Shown: piece by piece, positions 26,247 to 35,375 of the stretch
How the letters are laid out: each line of letters begins with the position of its first letter
Position numbering within the stretch: the first letter of the stretch is position 1
Assembly (NCBI RefSeq): GCF_009857915.1
Contig: NZ_WWCM01000006.1
Coordinates: forward strand, 225,596-289,595
From: Duganella qianjiadongensis
GTDB taxonomy: Bacteria; Pseudomonadota; Gammaproteobacteria; Burkholderiales; Burkholderiaceae_D
Direction of reading: 5' to 3'
DNA: 64,000 bases
Made by a program: the position numbers and the translations under genes
The notes under the pieces: generated by a model
What the model was told of the DNA's origin: nothing
The model's database searches: none
The model's input: only the letters and a program-made list of their open reading frames with translations

Positions 26247-27412
26247 TGCAGCACCTCCAGCGCCTGTTCGATATCGGCAATCAGGTCGTGCACGTCTTCC
26301 AGTCCCACATTGAAGCGTACCAGCTGGCCCTTGTTCGGCCAGTCCTTGCGCATGGTCTGTATGCGGTAAGGCATGACCAGACTGTTGGCGCCACCCCAGC
26401 TATAGCCTATCTTGAACAGCTGTAGCGCATCGATGAAGCGGTCGGTCTGGGCTTCCGTGTACTGCTCGTCGAAGATCACCGAGAACAGGCCGCCCGCGCC
26501 AGTGAAATCGCGCTTCCAGAATTCGTGACCGGGGCAATCGGTGAAGGCCGGATGCAGCACTTTCGAAATTTCAGGGCGAGCCTGCAACCACGCCGCCAGC
26601 TTGCGCGCAGCCGCGTCGTGCGCTTCGAAGCGCAGACGCATGGTGGGCAGGCCGCGCGACACGAGGAAGGCATCATCGGCTCCCACGCCCATGCCAAGGC
26701 GCATGTGCGCACCGGCGATCTTGTCGTGCAGCGCGCGGTCGCGCGTAATGACGGCGCCCATCAGCACATCCGAGCCGCCGGACTGGTATTTGGTCAGCGC
26801 CTGCATGATGATGTCCACGCCCAGATCGAAGCCGCGCAGCGCCAGTCCGGCCGACCAGGTATTGTCGAGCGCCACCACCACGCCGCGCGCGTGCGCAGCC
26901 TGGCAGATCGCTGGCAGGTCCGGCACTTCCATCGACACGGAACCGGGCGCCTCGGTCCAGATCAGACGGGTATTCGGCTGTATCAGTTGGGCGATGCCGG
27001 CGCCGATCAGCGGATCGTAGTAGCGCGCCGTAATGCCGTAGTCAGCCGACAGCCAGCGTCCCAGTTCGCGGTTGGGGTTGTAGACGTTATCGGGCAGCAG
27101 CACGTCGTCGCCGCTGCGCAGCAGGCCCAGATCGACCATGGCGATGGCGGCCAGACCGCTAGGCGCCAGCAGGCAGTAATTGCCGCCTTCGATTTCGGCC
27201 AGCCGCGCTTCCAGCGTAAAGGTTGTCGGCGTGCCGTGCAGGCCGTAGGTATAGGCGTTCTTGTCCTTCCATTCGCCCGAGCGCATGGCGGCCACGTTCT
27301 TGAACAGCACCGTGGAAGCATGGTGGATCACGGCAGGGAAAGCAGCAAAGCCTTCCGGTGCACGGTAATCGGGATGAACGATGGCAGTCTGCTGGGATTT
27401 TTTAAGTGTCAT
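26243..27412 (-). CDS. metC: Cystathionine beta-lyase (PLP, Cys/Met metabolism family)
   Basis: Cleaves cystathionine to homocysteine, pyruvate and ammonia. It has 389 residues from ATG 27412 (MTLKKSQQT); an upstream in-frame start would run through a terminator hairpin. The family segment [11 protein letters not shown] replaces the usual YxRxxNPT, as in the MetC subgroup. The PLP lysine is in [12 protein letters not shown], and [11 protein letters not shown] is the C-terminal substrate region. It is the first gene of the metC-hisC-phosphatase operon, lying only 69 bases from rimO. Confidence 0.93.
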   Translation of the reverse strand: MTLKKSQQTAIVHPDYRAPEGFAAFPAVIHHASTVLFKNVAAMRSGEWKDKNAYTYGLHGTPTTFTLEARLAEIEGGNYCLLAPSGLAAIAMVDLGLLRSGDDVLLPDNVYNPNRELGRWLSADYGITARYYDPLIGAGIAQLIQPNTRLIWTEAPGSVSMEVPDLPAICQAAHARGVVVALDNTWSAGLALRGFDLGVDIIMQALTKYQSGGSDVLMGAVITRDRALHDKIAGAHMRLGMGVGADDAFLVSRGLPTMRLRFEAHDAAARKLAAWLQARPEISKVLHPAFTDCPGHEFWKRDFTGAGGLFSVIFDEQYTEAQTDRFIDALQLFKIGYSWGGANSLVMPYRIQTMRKDWPNKGQLVRFNVGLEDVHDLIADIEQALEVLQ

Positions 27413-27430
27413 GATGAGTAAGCTCGGACG

Positions 27431-27460
27431 AAAAAAAAGGCGGTCCATATCTGGTCCGCC
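27431..27460 (-). terminator. Rho-independent terminator between rimO and metC
   Basis: On the minus strand, GGCGG(A)CCA, loop, TGG(A)CCGCC with one A.A mismatch, then eight T residues. It terminates rimO but sits 19 bases in front of the metC start. Confidence 0.88.
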
Positions 27461-27463
27461 TTC

Positions 27464-27469
27464 ATTATA
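27464..27469 (-). promoter_or_regulatory. TATAAT box upstream of metC
   Basis: On the minus strand, between the rimO stop (27482) and the terminator hairpin. If it drives metC, the transcript would begin inside the hairpin. No -35 seen. Confidence 0.35.
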
Positions 27470-27481
27470 GATTTGAATCGC

Positions 27482-28888
27482 TTATTGCGCCTCGCCCCAC
27501 AGGTCGTGCGCGTCGGACGTGGTGATTTTCACGTCGACAAACTGGCCTACCGCGAGTTTTTTGTGCGGCTCGAACGGTGGCTTGACGTACACCACGCCAT
27601 CGATTTCCGGTGCATCGGCGCTGGTACGGCCTACGCCGCCGGTGCGGTTGATCTCGTCGATCAGCACGCGCACGGTCTTGCCGACCTTGGCTTTCAGGCG
27701 GTTGCGCGAGATTTCTTCCTGCAGCAGCATCACGCGGCCACGGCGCTCTTCGCGCACTTCTTCCGGCACCGGGTTAGCCAGTTCGTTCGCCGTTGCGCCT
27801 TCCACCGGCGAATAGGCGAAGCAGCCGAGGCGGTCGATCTGGGCTTCCTTGAGGAAGTCCAGCAGGTATTCGAATTCGGCTTCCGTCTCGCCCGGGAAAC
27901 CGGCGATGAAGGTGGAACGGATGGTCAGGTCCGGATTCATTTTGCGCCATGCCTGAATGCGGTCGAGATTTTTCTCGCCGCTGGCCGGACGCTTCATGCG
28001 CTTGAGCACTTCCGGATGGGCGTGCTGCATAGGAATGTCGAGATAAGGCAGAATATGGCCGTCACCCATCATCGGGATGATCTGGTCCACGTGCGGGTAC
28101 GGGTACACATAGTGCAGACGTATCCATGCGCCATACGATTTGGCCAGCTCGCCCAGTGCTTCGGTCAGCTGGGTCATATGGGTCTTGATCGGGCGGCCAT
28201 TCCAGAAGCCGGTACGGAACTTCACGTCAACGCCGTAGGCCGAAGTGTCCTGCGAAATCACCAGCAGTTCTTTCACGCCCGATTTGAACAGGTTTTCTGC
28301 CTCCAGCATCAGGTCCGCTATCGGACGCGACACCAGATCGCCGCGCATGGACGGGATAATGCAGAAGCTGCAGCGGTGGTTGCAGCCTTCGGAAATTTTC
28401 AGGTAGGCGTAGTGCTTGGGCGTCAGCTTCACGCCCTGTGCCGGAATCAGATCGAGGAAAGGCTCGTGCGGCTTGGGCAGGTGGGTGTGGACCGAGTCCA
28501 TCACTTCCGCCAGCGCATGCGGGCCGGTCACAGCCAGCACTTTCGGGTGCACTTTCATGATGATGTCGTCGCCCGACGCATCCTTCTTCGCGCCCAGACA
28601 GCCGGTAACGATCACCTTGCCGTTTTCCGCCAGTGCCTCGCCGATCGCATCGAGCGATTCCTGCACGGCGGCGTCGATGAAACCGCAGGTATTGACGATG
28701 ACCAGATCGGCGCCATCGTAGGACTTGGCCGTTTCATAGCCTTCCGCGCGCAGCTGGGTCAGTATCTGTTCGGAGTCCACCAGAGCTTTAGGGCAGCCCA
28801 GCGAAACAAAACCGACTTTGGGCGCGGCGCCACTGGTGCTGCCGGTGTCGCCGGCAGGCTTGTTACGGGAGAGAGATTGCGATTGCAT
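27482..28888 (-). CDS. rimO: Ribosomal protein S12 methylthiotransferase
   Basis: Radical-SAM enzyme adding a methylthio group to an Asp of ribosomal protein S12. It has 468 residues from ATG 28888 (MQSQSLSRN); an upstream start is in frame but adds a non-conserved Arg/His-rich stretch. The N-terminal cluster cysteines are in [15 protein letters not shown] and TGCLGAK. The radical-SAM motif CNHRCSFC lies near residue 170, and a C-terminal TRAM domain starts after about residue 400. It is monocistronic with a strong terminator. Confidence 0.96.
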   Translation of the reverse strand: MQSQSLSRNKPAGDTGSTSGAAPKVGFVSLGCPKALVDSEQILTQLRAEGYETAKSYDGADLVIVNTCGFIDAAVQESLDAIGEALAENGKVIVTGCLGAKKDASGDDIIMKVHPKVLAVTGPHALAEVMDSVHTHLPKPHEPFLDLIPAQGVKLTPKHYAYLKISEGCNHRCSFCIIPSMRGDLVSRPIADLMLEAENLFKSGVKELLVISQDTSAYGVDVKFRTGFWNGRPIKTHMTQLTEALGELAKSYGAWIRLHYVYPYPHVDQIIPMMGDGHILPYLDIPMQHAHPEVLKRMKRPASGEKNLDRIQAWRKMNPDLTIRSTFIAGFPGETEAEFEYLLDFLKEAQIDRLGCFAYSPVEGATANELANPVPEEVREERRGRVMLLQEEISRNRLKAKVGKTVRVLIDEINRTGGVGRTSADAPEIDGVVYVKPPFEPHKKLAVGQFVDVKITTSDAHDLWGEAQ

Positions 28889-28955
28889 GATAGATGTTGA
28901 ATGCGGGTGTCGAAAGCGGGCGTGAAAAACGCGTGAAAATGTCGAGCAATCGAGC

Positions 28956-28961
28956 ATTATA
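28956..28961 (-). promoter_or_regulatory. Candidate -10 box for rimO
   Basis: TATAAT on the minus strand 68 bases upstream of the chosen start, supporting that start over an upstream in-frame ATG at 28957 that would overlap the box. Confidence 0.45.
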
Positions 28962-29050
28962 ACCCATTCTTCATAGTGCGCCGTGATAGGATGGCGCTCC
29001 GGCCGCAGCCCCGCAAATGCTGCGGCAACAATGAATGGAGTGTAGATTTT

Positions 29051-30088
29051 GTGGCAACGCTAAAAGACGTCGCAGCCCTTGCGGGCGTGGGCATGTCCAC
29101 CGCCTCGCGCGCGATCAGCGGCGCCGGCCCCGTGTCGCCCGCCGCCCTGAAAAAAGTGCAGGCCGCCGTCGAGCAGCTCAACTTCCGCCCCTCGTCGATA
29201 GGCCGCTCGCTGTCCAGCAAATCGCTGGGCATGATAGGCATCTACACGCCCTCCTTCTTCGGCGCCTACTACGGCACCATTTTGCAGCAGACCGATATCG
29301 AACTGCGCGCCATCCGCCGCCATGTGGTGGTAGCCACCGGCTGTGGCGAGGGCGACCGGCGCGAAGAAACCATTGAGGCCGTCAATTTTCTGATCGAGCG
29401 CGATTGCGACGGCATCGTGGTGCTGGCGCATGACCTGCGCGAAGAAGACATGCTGGTGCTATACAAGAAGCAGCCCAGAATAGCCTTCCTCAACCGGCGC
29501 AACCCTAGCGCACCCGAGACGGGCTTCTGCCCCGATCACTACCGTGGCGGCGAGCTGGCGGCACAGGCGCTGATCGAAGCGGGCCACCGGCAGATTGCCG
29601 TCATTGCCGGTCCTGCCACCGCTTTCGACAATATCGAGCGCATCAGCGGTTTCTATGCGCAGCTGGAAAAGCTAGGCATCGCTCGCAGCAGTGTGCGTCA
29701 GGTCGATGGCGATTTCTCGCGTGATAGCGGCTATGGCGCGGCAGCGCGCTTGCTCGAGCAGGGCGGGAACTTTACCGGCCTGTTCTGCGCCAATGACGAA
29801 ATGGCCGTGGGCGCCCTCGCCTGCCTGCACCAGCGCGGCATCAGCGTGCCGCAGCAGGTTTCCGTGATCGGTTATGACGATGACTACACGGCGGAATACA
29901 GCGTGCCCGCACTGACCTCCGTGCACATCCCCATGCAGGAAGTCACCCGCAATGCCGTGCGCTGGCTGCTCAACCTGTGCTATGGCACCGGCCACGAGAT
30001 CGTGCGTGCATACCCGATCAGCGTATCGATGCGGGCAACGCTGGCGCCTCCGCCCGGCCACAGCATAACTACGCCGGCAGCCAATTAA
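29051..30088 (+). CDS. LacI-family transcriptional regulator, probably of the adjacent beta-glucoside operon
   Basis: Sugar-responsive repressor of 345 residues from GTG 29051, preceded by GGAG. Starting here gives the standard LacI N-terminus [21 protein letters not shown] with hinge [14 protein letters not shown]; the upstream extension is non-conserved. The periplasmic-binding-protein-like sensor domain follows ([10 protein letters not shown] near residue 276). It is convergent with the ABC sugar operon, and both stop codons share the tetranucleotide TTAA at 30085-30088. A LacI-type palindrome stands in front of the glucosidase gene of that operon, so this is the likely regulator (inference). 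Confidence 0.92.
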   Translation: MATLKDVAALAGVGMSTASRAISGAGPVSPAALKKVQAAVEQLNFRPSSIGRSLSSKSLGMIGIYTPSFFGAYYGTILQQTDIELRAIRRHVVVATGCGEGDRREETIEAVNFLIERDCDGIVVLAHDLREEDMLVLYKKQPRIAFLNRRNPSAPETGFCPDHYRGGELAAQALIEAGHRQIAVIAGPATAFDNIERISGFYAQLEKLGIARSSVRQVDGDFSRDSGYGAAARLLEQGGNFTGLFCANDEMAVGALACLHQRGISVPQQVSVIGYDDDYTAEYSVPALTSVHIPMQEVTRNAVRWLLNLCYGTGHEIVRAYPISVSMRATLAPPPGHSITTPAAN

Positions 30089-31170
30089 AGGCGCTGCTCG
30101 CTGCTGGCGTCGAACAGCGAGATGCGCTGGCTGCGAATGGCAAACGCCATCGCCTGTTCGCTTTCCACCGCCAGACCGTCCTGCACGATACCGGCCACCG
30201 GCGTGCCATGCAGATCCAGCCACACCACGCGATGCGCGCCCATGGCTTCGATCAGGGTCACCACACCGCTTGCCGGCTTGCTGGCGCCAGCGCGGTTGCC
30301 GATATCGATATCTTCGGGCCGCACGCCCAGCACGCACGCCTGACCATCCGCAGCCACCTGCGCGAACGGATAAGCCGAAACGTCCAGCGTCAGGTGCTCG
30401 TTTCGGAACAGCACCTGCCCGCCCTGCACCGACAGGCTGCCTTTGAACAGATTCATGCCGGGCGAACCGAGGAAGGTCGCCACGAACAGATTGGCGGGAC
30501 GGCTGTAGATATTGTCCGGCGTGTCGAACTGCTGCACCACGCCGCCCTTCATCACGGCCATGCGCTGCGCCAGCGTCATGGCTTCCACCTGATCGTGGGT
30601 CACATAGATCATGGTGGCGCCCAGCTGCTTGTGCAGCTGCTTGAGTTCGCGCCGCAGTTCCGTGCGCAGCTTGGCATCGAGATTCGACAGCGGTTCGTCG
30701 AACAGCATCACATCGGCTTCGCGCACGATGGCGCGGCCTATCGCCACGCGCTGACGCTGGCCGCCCGACAGATGGGCCGGTTTGCGTTTCAGTAGCGGCC
30801 CCAGTTGCAGCATGTCCGAGGCACGCGCCACGCGGCGGGCAATTTCCGCCTTGGGCGTGCCATTGATGCGCAGGCCGAACGACATATTGGCTTCCACATC
30901 CATGGTGGGATACAGCGCATACGACTGGAACACCAGCGCAATGCCGCGGTCCTTGGGGTCGGCCCAGGTCATATCCTTGCCGCCGATTTCGATCTGGCCG
31001 CCGCTGGTATCGATCAGGCCAGCGATGCTATGCAGCAGCGTCGATTTGCCGCAGCCCGAAGGCCCCAGCAGCACCACGAATTCGCCCGCCTTCACATCCA
31101 GATTCAGGGATTCGATCACGGTATTGCCACCCAGCGTAATCTTCAGATCCCGTATCGCTACATTCGACAT
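30085..31170 (-). CDS. ABC sugar importer ATPase (MalK/UgpC/MsmX type)
   Basis: Energises uptake through the two permeases encoded just upstream. It has 361 residues. Walker A GPSGCGKST lies near residue 37, the Q-loop follows, and the signature LSGGQRQRVAIGRA and Walker B with VMLFDEPLSNLD are intact. A C-terminal TOBE/regulatory domain from about residue 240 includes VLGVRPEDIDIG. The gene starts three bases after the permease stop. ATPases of this type often serve several sugar importers, so it may also energise systems elsewhere. Confidence 0.94.
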   Translation of the reverse strand: MSNVAIRDLKITLGGNTVIESLNLDVKAGEFVVLLGPSGCGKSTLLHSIAGLIDTSGGQIEIGGKDMTWADPKDRGIALVFQSYALYPTMDVEANMSFGLRINGTPKAEIARRVARASDMLQLGPLLKRKPAHLSGGQRQRVAIGRAIVREADVMLFDEPLSNLDAKLRTELRRELKQLHKQLGATMIYVTHDQVEAMTLAQRMAVMKGGVVQQFDTPDNIYSRPANLFVATFLGSPGMNLFKGSLSVQGGQVLFRNEHLTLDVSAYPFAQVAADGQACVLGVRPEDIDIGNRAGASKPASGVVTLIEAMGAHRVVWLDLHGTPVAGIVQDGLAVESEQAMAFAIRSQRISLFDASSEQRL

Positions 31171-31173
31171 GCT

Positions 31174-32055
31174 TTATCCTTTAACCGCGCCAGAGGCGAT
31201 GCCGCGCACGAACCAGCGGCCAGAAATGAAATAGAGAGCCAGCGGCACCAGCGACGTCAGGATGGTGGCAGCCATATTGACGTTGTACAGACGCTCGCCG
31301 GTAGTGGTGTTGATGATGTTATTGAGCTGCACCGTCATCGGCAGATGGTCGGTGCCAGCAAACACCAGCCCTAACAGGAAGTCGTTCCAGATACCCGTCA
31401 CCTGCATGATCACCGCCACCACGATTACCGGCGTGGACATGGGCAGCATCAGCTGCAGGAAAATACGCCAGAAGCCGCCGCCATCGATACGCGCCGCCTT
31501 GAACAGTTCCACCGGCAGCGCAGCATAGTAGTTACGGAACAGCAGCGTCATCACCGGCATGCCGAAGATGGTGTGGATCAGCACTATGCCGGGCAGAGAA
31601 CTGTACAGATTCAGCGTCGCCAGCACCCGTACCAGCGGATACACCATCACTTGAACAGGAATAAAGGCGCCCATCATCAGGACGGCAAACAGCAGGCCAG
31701 CGCCGCGCGGGCGCCAGAACGACAGCGCGTAGCCATTCACGGCACCTATCGCAATCGACAGGATGGTGCTGGGCACCACGATGGCAACCGAGTTCCAGAA
31801 ACCGCCACGGATGCCGTCGCACTCCAGCCCCGTACAGACCGATTGCCACGCCTGCAGCCACGGCGCCAGCGTGGGATGCAGCGGCAGCGCAAACAGCGTA
31901 CCGAGGCGGATTTCCTCCATCGGTTTCACCGACGTCACCAACATCACATACAGCGGCAGCAGGAAGAACAGCGCAGCGACAATCAGGAAGCCATACACGC
32001 CCATGCGCGCCGGTGTCCAGCCCGGCGTGCGGCGCGGTTTCAGCACGGCGCTCAT
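31174..32055 (-). CDS. ABC sugar permease, MalG-like
   Basis: Inner-membrane half-channel of a CUT1-type carbohydrate importer. It has 293 residues and six predicted helices. The ATPase-coupling EAA loop reads ELFKAARIDGGGFWRIFLQL. It overlaps the preceding permease by four bases (ATGA). The partner permease, the ATPase and a GH1 glucosidase in the same operon point to a beta-glucoside or similar oligosaccharide. Confidence 0.93.
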   Translation of the reverse strand: MSAVLKPRRTPGWTPARMGVYGFLIVAALFFLLPLYVMLVTSVKPMEEIRLGTLFALPLHPTLAPWLQAWQSVCTGLECDGIRGGFWNSVAIVVPSTILSIAIGAVNGYALSFWRPRGAGLLFAVLMMGAFIPVQVMVYPLVRVLATLNLYSSLPGIVLIHTIFGMPVMTLLFRNYYAALPVELFKAARIDGGGFWRIFLQLMLPMSTPVIVVAVIMQVTGIWNDFLLGLVFAGTDHLPMTVQLNNIINTTTGERLYNVNMAATILTSLVPLALYFISGRWFVRGIASGAVKG

Positions 32056-32975
32056 GCTGCGCCCCCTTTGGCAGCGCGGCGGCTACGCACAAAATACAGC
32101 GGCGCCACGATTGCCAGCACCGTCGACAGCAGCACGATGGAGGCCGCCGAAGCAAGGCCGATATTGGCGCGGCCGAACAGATAGTCCATGATGAACTTGG
32201 CCGGCACTTCGCTGGCCGTGCCGGGCCCGCCCTGCGTCATGGCGACGACGGCATCGAATACTTTTACTACCATCACGAACAGCAGCACAAAGGCGGTAGA
32301 CAGCGAGGCGCCCAGCATGGGCAGCACGATGCTCAGATACACGCGCCAGCGCGGAATACCTTCGATACGGGCCGCCTTCCAGATTTCCTCGTCGATGCCG
32401 CGCAGGCCGGACAGCATCAGCGCCATCACCAGACCGGAGGCCTGCCATACGGTAGCAATCACGATGGTGTAGATCGCCATATCCTGATCGACGATCCAGT
32501 CGAAGCGCGCCTCGGCAAACCCCAGCTTGTGCAGCACTTCCTGTATGCCCAGTTCGGGATTGAGGATCCACTGCCAGATCAGGCCCGTGGCCACGAACGA
32601 CATCGCATACGGATACAGGAAGATGGTGCGCAAAGCACCTTCGGCCATCACCTTCTGGTCGATGAACACGGCCAGCAGAAAGCCGATCGCCAGACAGGCG
32701 ACGATGAACAGCAGGCCGTAGATGGCAATATTCTGCAACGACAGCAGCCAGCGCTCGTTATTGAACAGGCGGATGTACTGCGCCGCGCCGACGAAATCGC
32801 TATTGGGGAAAGTGCGCGAACTGCTGACGGACACCCGCGCCGTCCACAGCATGGTGCCCAGATACGCCAGCAGCACCGTGGCCGCCATGGGCAGCAGCGC
32901 AAGGTAGGCGGCAATCGACACCCGCTGGCGCTGGCGCAGCGGCGCCACCCTGCCCGGCTGGTTAGCCTTGTTCAT
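32052..32975 (-). CDS. ABC sugar permease, MalF-like
   Basis: Second inner-membrane half-channel of the same importer. It has 307 residues, an N-terminal cytosolic stretch and six helices. The EAA loop is EIWKAARIEGIPRWRVYLSI. The start follows CAGGAGACAGA, a good ribosome site. It comes 68 bases after the glucosidase stop. In most CUT1 operons the substrate-binding lipoprotein precedes this gene; here there is none. Confidence 0.93.
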   Translation of the reverse strand: MNKANQPGRVAPLRQRQRVSIAAYLALLPMAATVLLAYLGTMLWTARVSVSSSRTFPNSDFVGAAQYIRLFNNERWLLSLQNIAIYGLLFIVACLAIGFLLAVFIDQKVMAEGALRTIFLYPYAMSFVATGLIWQWILNPELGIQEVLHKLGFAEARFDWIVDQDMAIYTIVIATVWQASGLVMALMLSGLRGIDEEIWKAARIEGIPRWRVYLSIVLPMLGASLSTAFVLLFVMVVKVFDAVVAMTQGGPGTASEVPAKFIMDYLFGRANIGLASAASIVLLSTVLAIVAPLYFVRSRRAAKGGAA

Positions 32976-33043
32976 TCTGTCTCCTGAGGACGTGTAGCGC
33001 CCATTTTATGCGTATGGCCGAGCGAAACTCAATGTCTGGCCGC

Positions 33044-34411
33044 TTATTTGCTGCGCCGTTCGGCGAGGAACTGCTGTACCAGTCTGGCGCTGCGTTTGGG
33101 CGTGCGCTTCTGGGTGGCGTAGTCGACATGGACGATGCCGAAACGGCGCTCGTAGCCAAAAGCCCATTCGAAGTTATCGAGCAGCGACCAGATGAAGTAG
33201 CCGCGCACATCGACGCCAGCCTTGACTGCCTGATCGACGGCGGCCAGATGGCGGTTGAAGAAGCTGATGCGCTGGCTATCGTTAACCTCGCCGTCGACCA
33301 CCTTGTCATCCGAGGCCATGCCGTTTTCCGTGATGTAGACAGGCGGCAGATGGGGATAGTCGTGCTTGAAGCTTACCAGCAGATGGCGCAAGCCATCGGG
33401 ATAGACTTCCCAGCCCATCTGGGTACGCTCCACACCTTCCAGCGGCACTTCCGTATAACCATGGCCGCCATCGCTGACCACATTGCTGCGGAAGTAGTAA
33501 TTAATGCCGAGGTAATCGAGCGGCGCGCCGATGATGGCCATATCGCCGGCCTCCACCTGCGGCTGGGCATCGGGCCACAGTTCCCACAGTGCTGCCGGAT
33601 AGCGCTGTTTCAGCAGCGGGTCCAGCACCCACTGGTTGTTCTGCACTTCGAACAGCTCGGCGGCACGCCGGTCGGCGGCACGGCTGCCGGTGGTGCTGGC
33701 ATGGCCTACATTAACCACGATGCCGGCCTGCGCGGACGGGTCATTGGCACGCAGATGTGCCATGGCCAGCCCGTGACCGAGCAGCAGATGGTGCATGGCC
33801 TGCGTGGCCAGTTTCACCTCCTGCTTGCCCGGCGCGTGGTGGCCATTGCCGTAGCCCAGCCACGCCGAGCACCATGGTTCGTTCAGCGTGGCCCACGCAT
33901 CGACCAGACCCGCCAGCTCGCGGCTGATCATGTCGGCGTATTCGGCAAAGCGGAAAGCAGTCGCGCGGTTAGTCCAGCCGCCCTGATCTTCCAGATGCTG
34001 GGGCAGATCCCAGTGATACAGGGTGACGAAGGTTTTCATGCCCCTGGCGCGCAGCGCCTGCAGCAGCTGGCGATAGAAGGCGATACCGGCCTGATTGGGT
34101 TGGCCGTCGGCCGTCATCACGCGCGGCCACGCGATCGACAGGCGGTAGGCGTCGACCTGGAGCATGTCCAGCAGGGCCACGTCCTCTTCCCAGCGGTGAT
34201 AGTGGTCGCAGGCCACCTCACCGGTATCGCCAGCGAGCACTTTGCCGGGGGTGGCGGAGAAAGTATCCCAGATCGAGGGCAGGCGGCCATCTGCGCTGCT
34301 CGCCCCTTCGATTTGATAGGCCGCCGTGGCGGCACCCAGCAGGAAATTCTTCTGCCACAACACCGAATCGGCGGGCGGCAACATACTCTGATCCAGCGCT
34401 ACGGACACCAC
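33044..34411 (-). CDS. GH1 beta-glucosidase
   Basis: Hydrolyses beta-glucosides (possibly cellobiose) in the cytoplasm; no signal peptide. About 455 residues. The acid/base Glu is in TLNEPWCSAW near residue 165 and the nucleophile Glu in YITENG near 353, both GH1 hallmarks, with the N-terminal FLLGAATAAYQIEGA. Start: the minus strand reads AGGGAG then GTGTCTGTGGTG. GTG 34417 would touch the ribosome site, so GTG 34411 (or 34408) is more likely. It is the first gene of the sugar uptake operon, directly downstream of a LacI-type operator. Confidence 0.94.
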   Translation of the reverse strand: MVSVALDQSMLPPADSVLWQKNFLLGAATAAYQIEGASSADGRLPSIWDTFSATPGKVLAGDTGEVACDHYHRWEEDVALLDMLQVDAYRLSIAWPRVMTADGQPNQAGIAFYRQLLQALRARGMKTFVTLYHWDLPQHLEDQGGWTNRATAFRFAEYADMISRELAGLVDAWATLNEPWCSAWLGYGNGHHAPGKQEVKLATQAMHHLLLGHGLAMAHLRANDPSAQAGIVVNVGHASTTGSRAADRRAAELFEVQNNQWVLDPLLKQRYPAALWELWPDAQPQVEAGDMAIIGAPLDYLGINYYFRSNVVSDGGHGYTEVPLEGVERTQMGWEVYPDGLRHLLVSFKHDYPHLPPVYITENGMASDDKVVDGEVNDSQRISFFNRHLAAVDQAVKAGVDVRGYFIWSLLDNFEWAFGYERRFGIVHVDYATQKRTPKRSARLVQQFLAERRSK

Positions 34412-34445
34412 AGACACTCCCTATCAAATACCGAGAAAAACCGAT

Positions 34446-34459
34446 TGGAATCGTTTCCA
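34446..34459. promoter_or_regulatory. LacI-family operator upstream of the glucosidase operon
   Basis: TGGAATCGTTTCCA: a 14-bp palindrome with one mismatched pair and the central CG typical of LacI-family sites. It lies 35 bases upstream of the glucosidase start. Confidence 0.75.
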
Positions 34460-34533
34460 CATCAGGTAAGCGATAGTAATGCCTAAGAATTTCTTGTGTC
34501 AACGGAAATGTCGATTTTTTGCAATACAGATAC

Positions 34534-34568
34534 GAAAACGGCACGGCCACACAGGTGGCAGTGCCGTT
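34534..34568 (-). terminator. Rho-independent terminator of phaR
   Basis: On the minus strand AACGGCAC pairs with GTGCCGTT around a GCCAC/GTGGC-type inner stem, followed by TTTTC. It lies 47 bases after the phaR stop. Confidence 0.75.
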
Positions 34569-34614
34569 CTCTCCTTGCTAGCGGCCCCGACGGGCCAGCT
34601 TCAGCGGATCAGAC

Positions 34615-35178
34615 TTACTTCTTCTCGGCCGGGGCCGTGCCGGCTGCGAAGGGGAAAGTACCGAACAGATTCTTGCTCTGGCTCTGCATCTGCTCCTGCA
34701 TCTGCACGAACAGGCTCTTGCTCTGGTCGATGTAGTTGTTCATCATACCCTGCATCATCGGACCCTGCACATTCATGAACTGGGTCCACATTTCCGGGCT
34801 GAAGGCTTTGCCATCGAGACCGCCCACGGCGCTGCCGGTGAACTTGCGCTGGATATCGGTAAATGCCTGCACGTTCTTTTCCAGATACGAGCCCATCATG
34901 CCCTGCATGGCGTGGCCGTAGAAGCGGATGATCTGGGCCAGCACGTCGGTCGAAAACATCGGTACGCCGCTGGCTTCTTCTTCCAGAATGATCTGCAGCA
35001 AGATACTGCGGCTCAGGTCTTCGTTGGTCTTGGCATCAACAACGGTAAATTGTTCATTGTCCAGCACCAGCTGTTTCACGTCCGTCAGCGTGATATAGGA
35101 ACTGGTCTGCGTGTCATACAGACGGCGGTTCGGGTATTTTTTAATCAGACGGTCAGCATTTTTTTTCGTACTACTCAT
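34615..35178 (-). CDS. phaR: PhaR, polyhydroxyalkanoate synthesis repressor
   Basis: DNA- and PHB-binding regulator that controls phasin genes and its own gene in relatives. It has 187 residues from ATG 35178; ten residues more are open upstream but lack the family N-terminus. The PhaR DNA-binding region IKKYPNRRLYDTQTSSYITLTDV occupies residues about 12-34 (listed here by its key parts KYPNRRLYDT and YITL). The Met/Gln-rich C-terminal half (QGMMNNYIDQSK, MQEQMQSQSK) resembles a phasin-like helix and probably binds granules. It lies downstream of phaC, about 200 bases away, with its own promoter candidate. Confidence 0.94.
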   Translation of the reverse strand: MSSTKKNADRLIKKYPNRRLYDTQTSSYITLTDVKQLVLDNEQFTVVDAKTNEDLSRSILLQIILEEEASGVPMFSTDVLAQIIRFYGHAMQGMMGSYLEKNVQAFTDIQRKFTGSAVGGLDGKAFSPEMWTQFMNVQGPMMQGMMNNYIDQSKSLFVQMQEQMQSQSKNLFGTFPFAAGTAPAEKK

Positions 35179-35268
35179 CACAAGTCCGTTTATTGCGCCG
35201 CAGCGCATACTCCATCAATTCGAAAAAAAAGCGAACGCTGGTCCGCTTTCCCAGTTACCTAGCTACCT

Positions 35269-35274
35269 ATTATA
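35269..35274 (-). promoter_or_regulatory. Candidate -10 box for phaR
   Basis: TATAAT on the minus strand about 90 bases upstream of phaR. Two TGCA palindromes at 35294-35297 and 35324-35327, 30 bases apart, lie over and above the -35 region and could be PhaR sites. Confidence 0.45.
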
Positions 35275-35375
35275 GAGGGGAAAAAGCCTAAGTTGCACTA
35301 ACCATCTTAACTATGGGTTTTATTGCAACGCAACGAAGTTGAGTTTTGCTCATACTCTTTCCCGTTGACCACAAC

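Noticed and set aside
35288..35350. 21-codon open frame (MSKTQLRCVAIKP) downstream of phaC
   Set aside because: Too short to support, no family, and it overlaps a likely phaR control region with TGCA palindromes.
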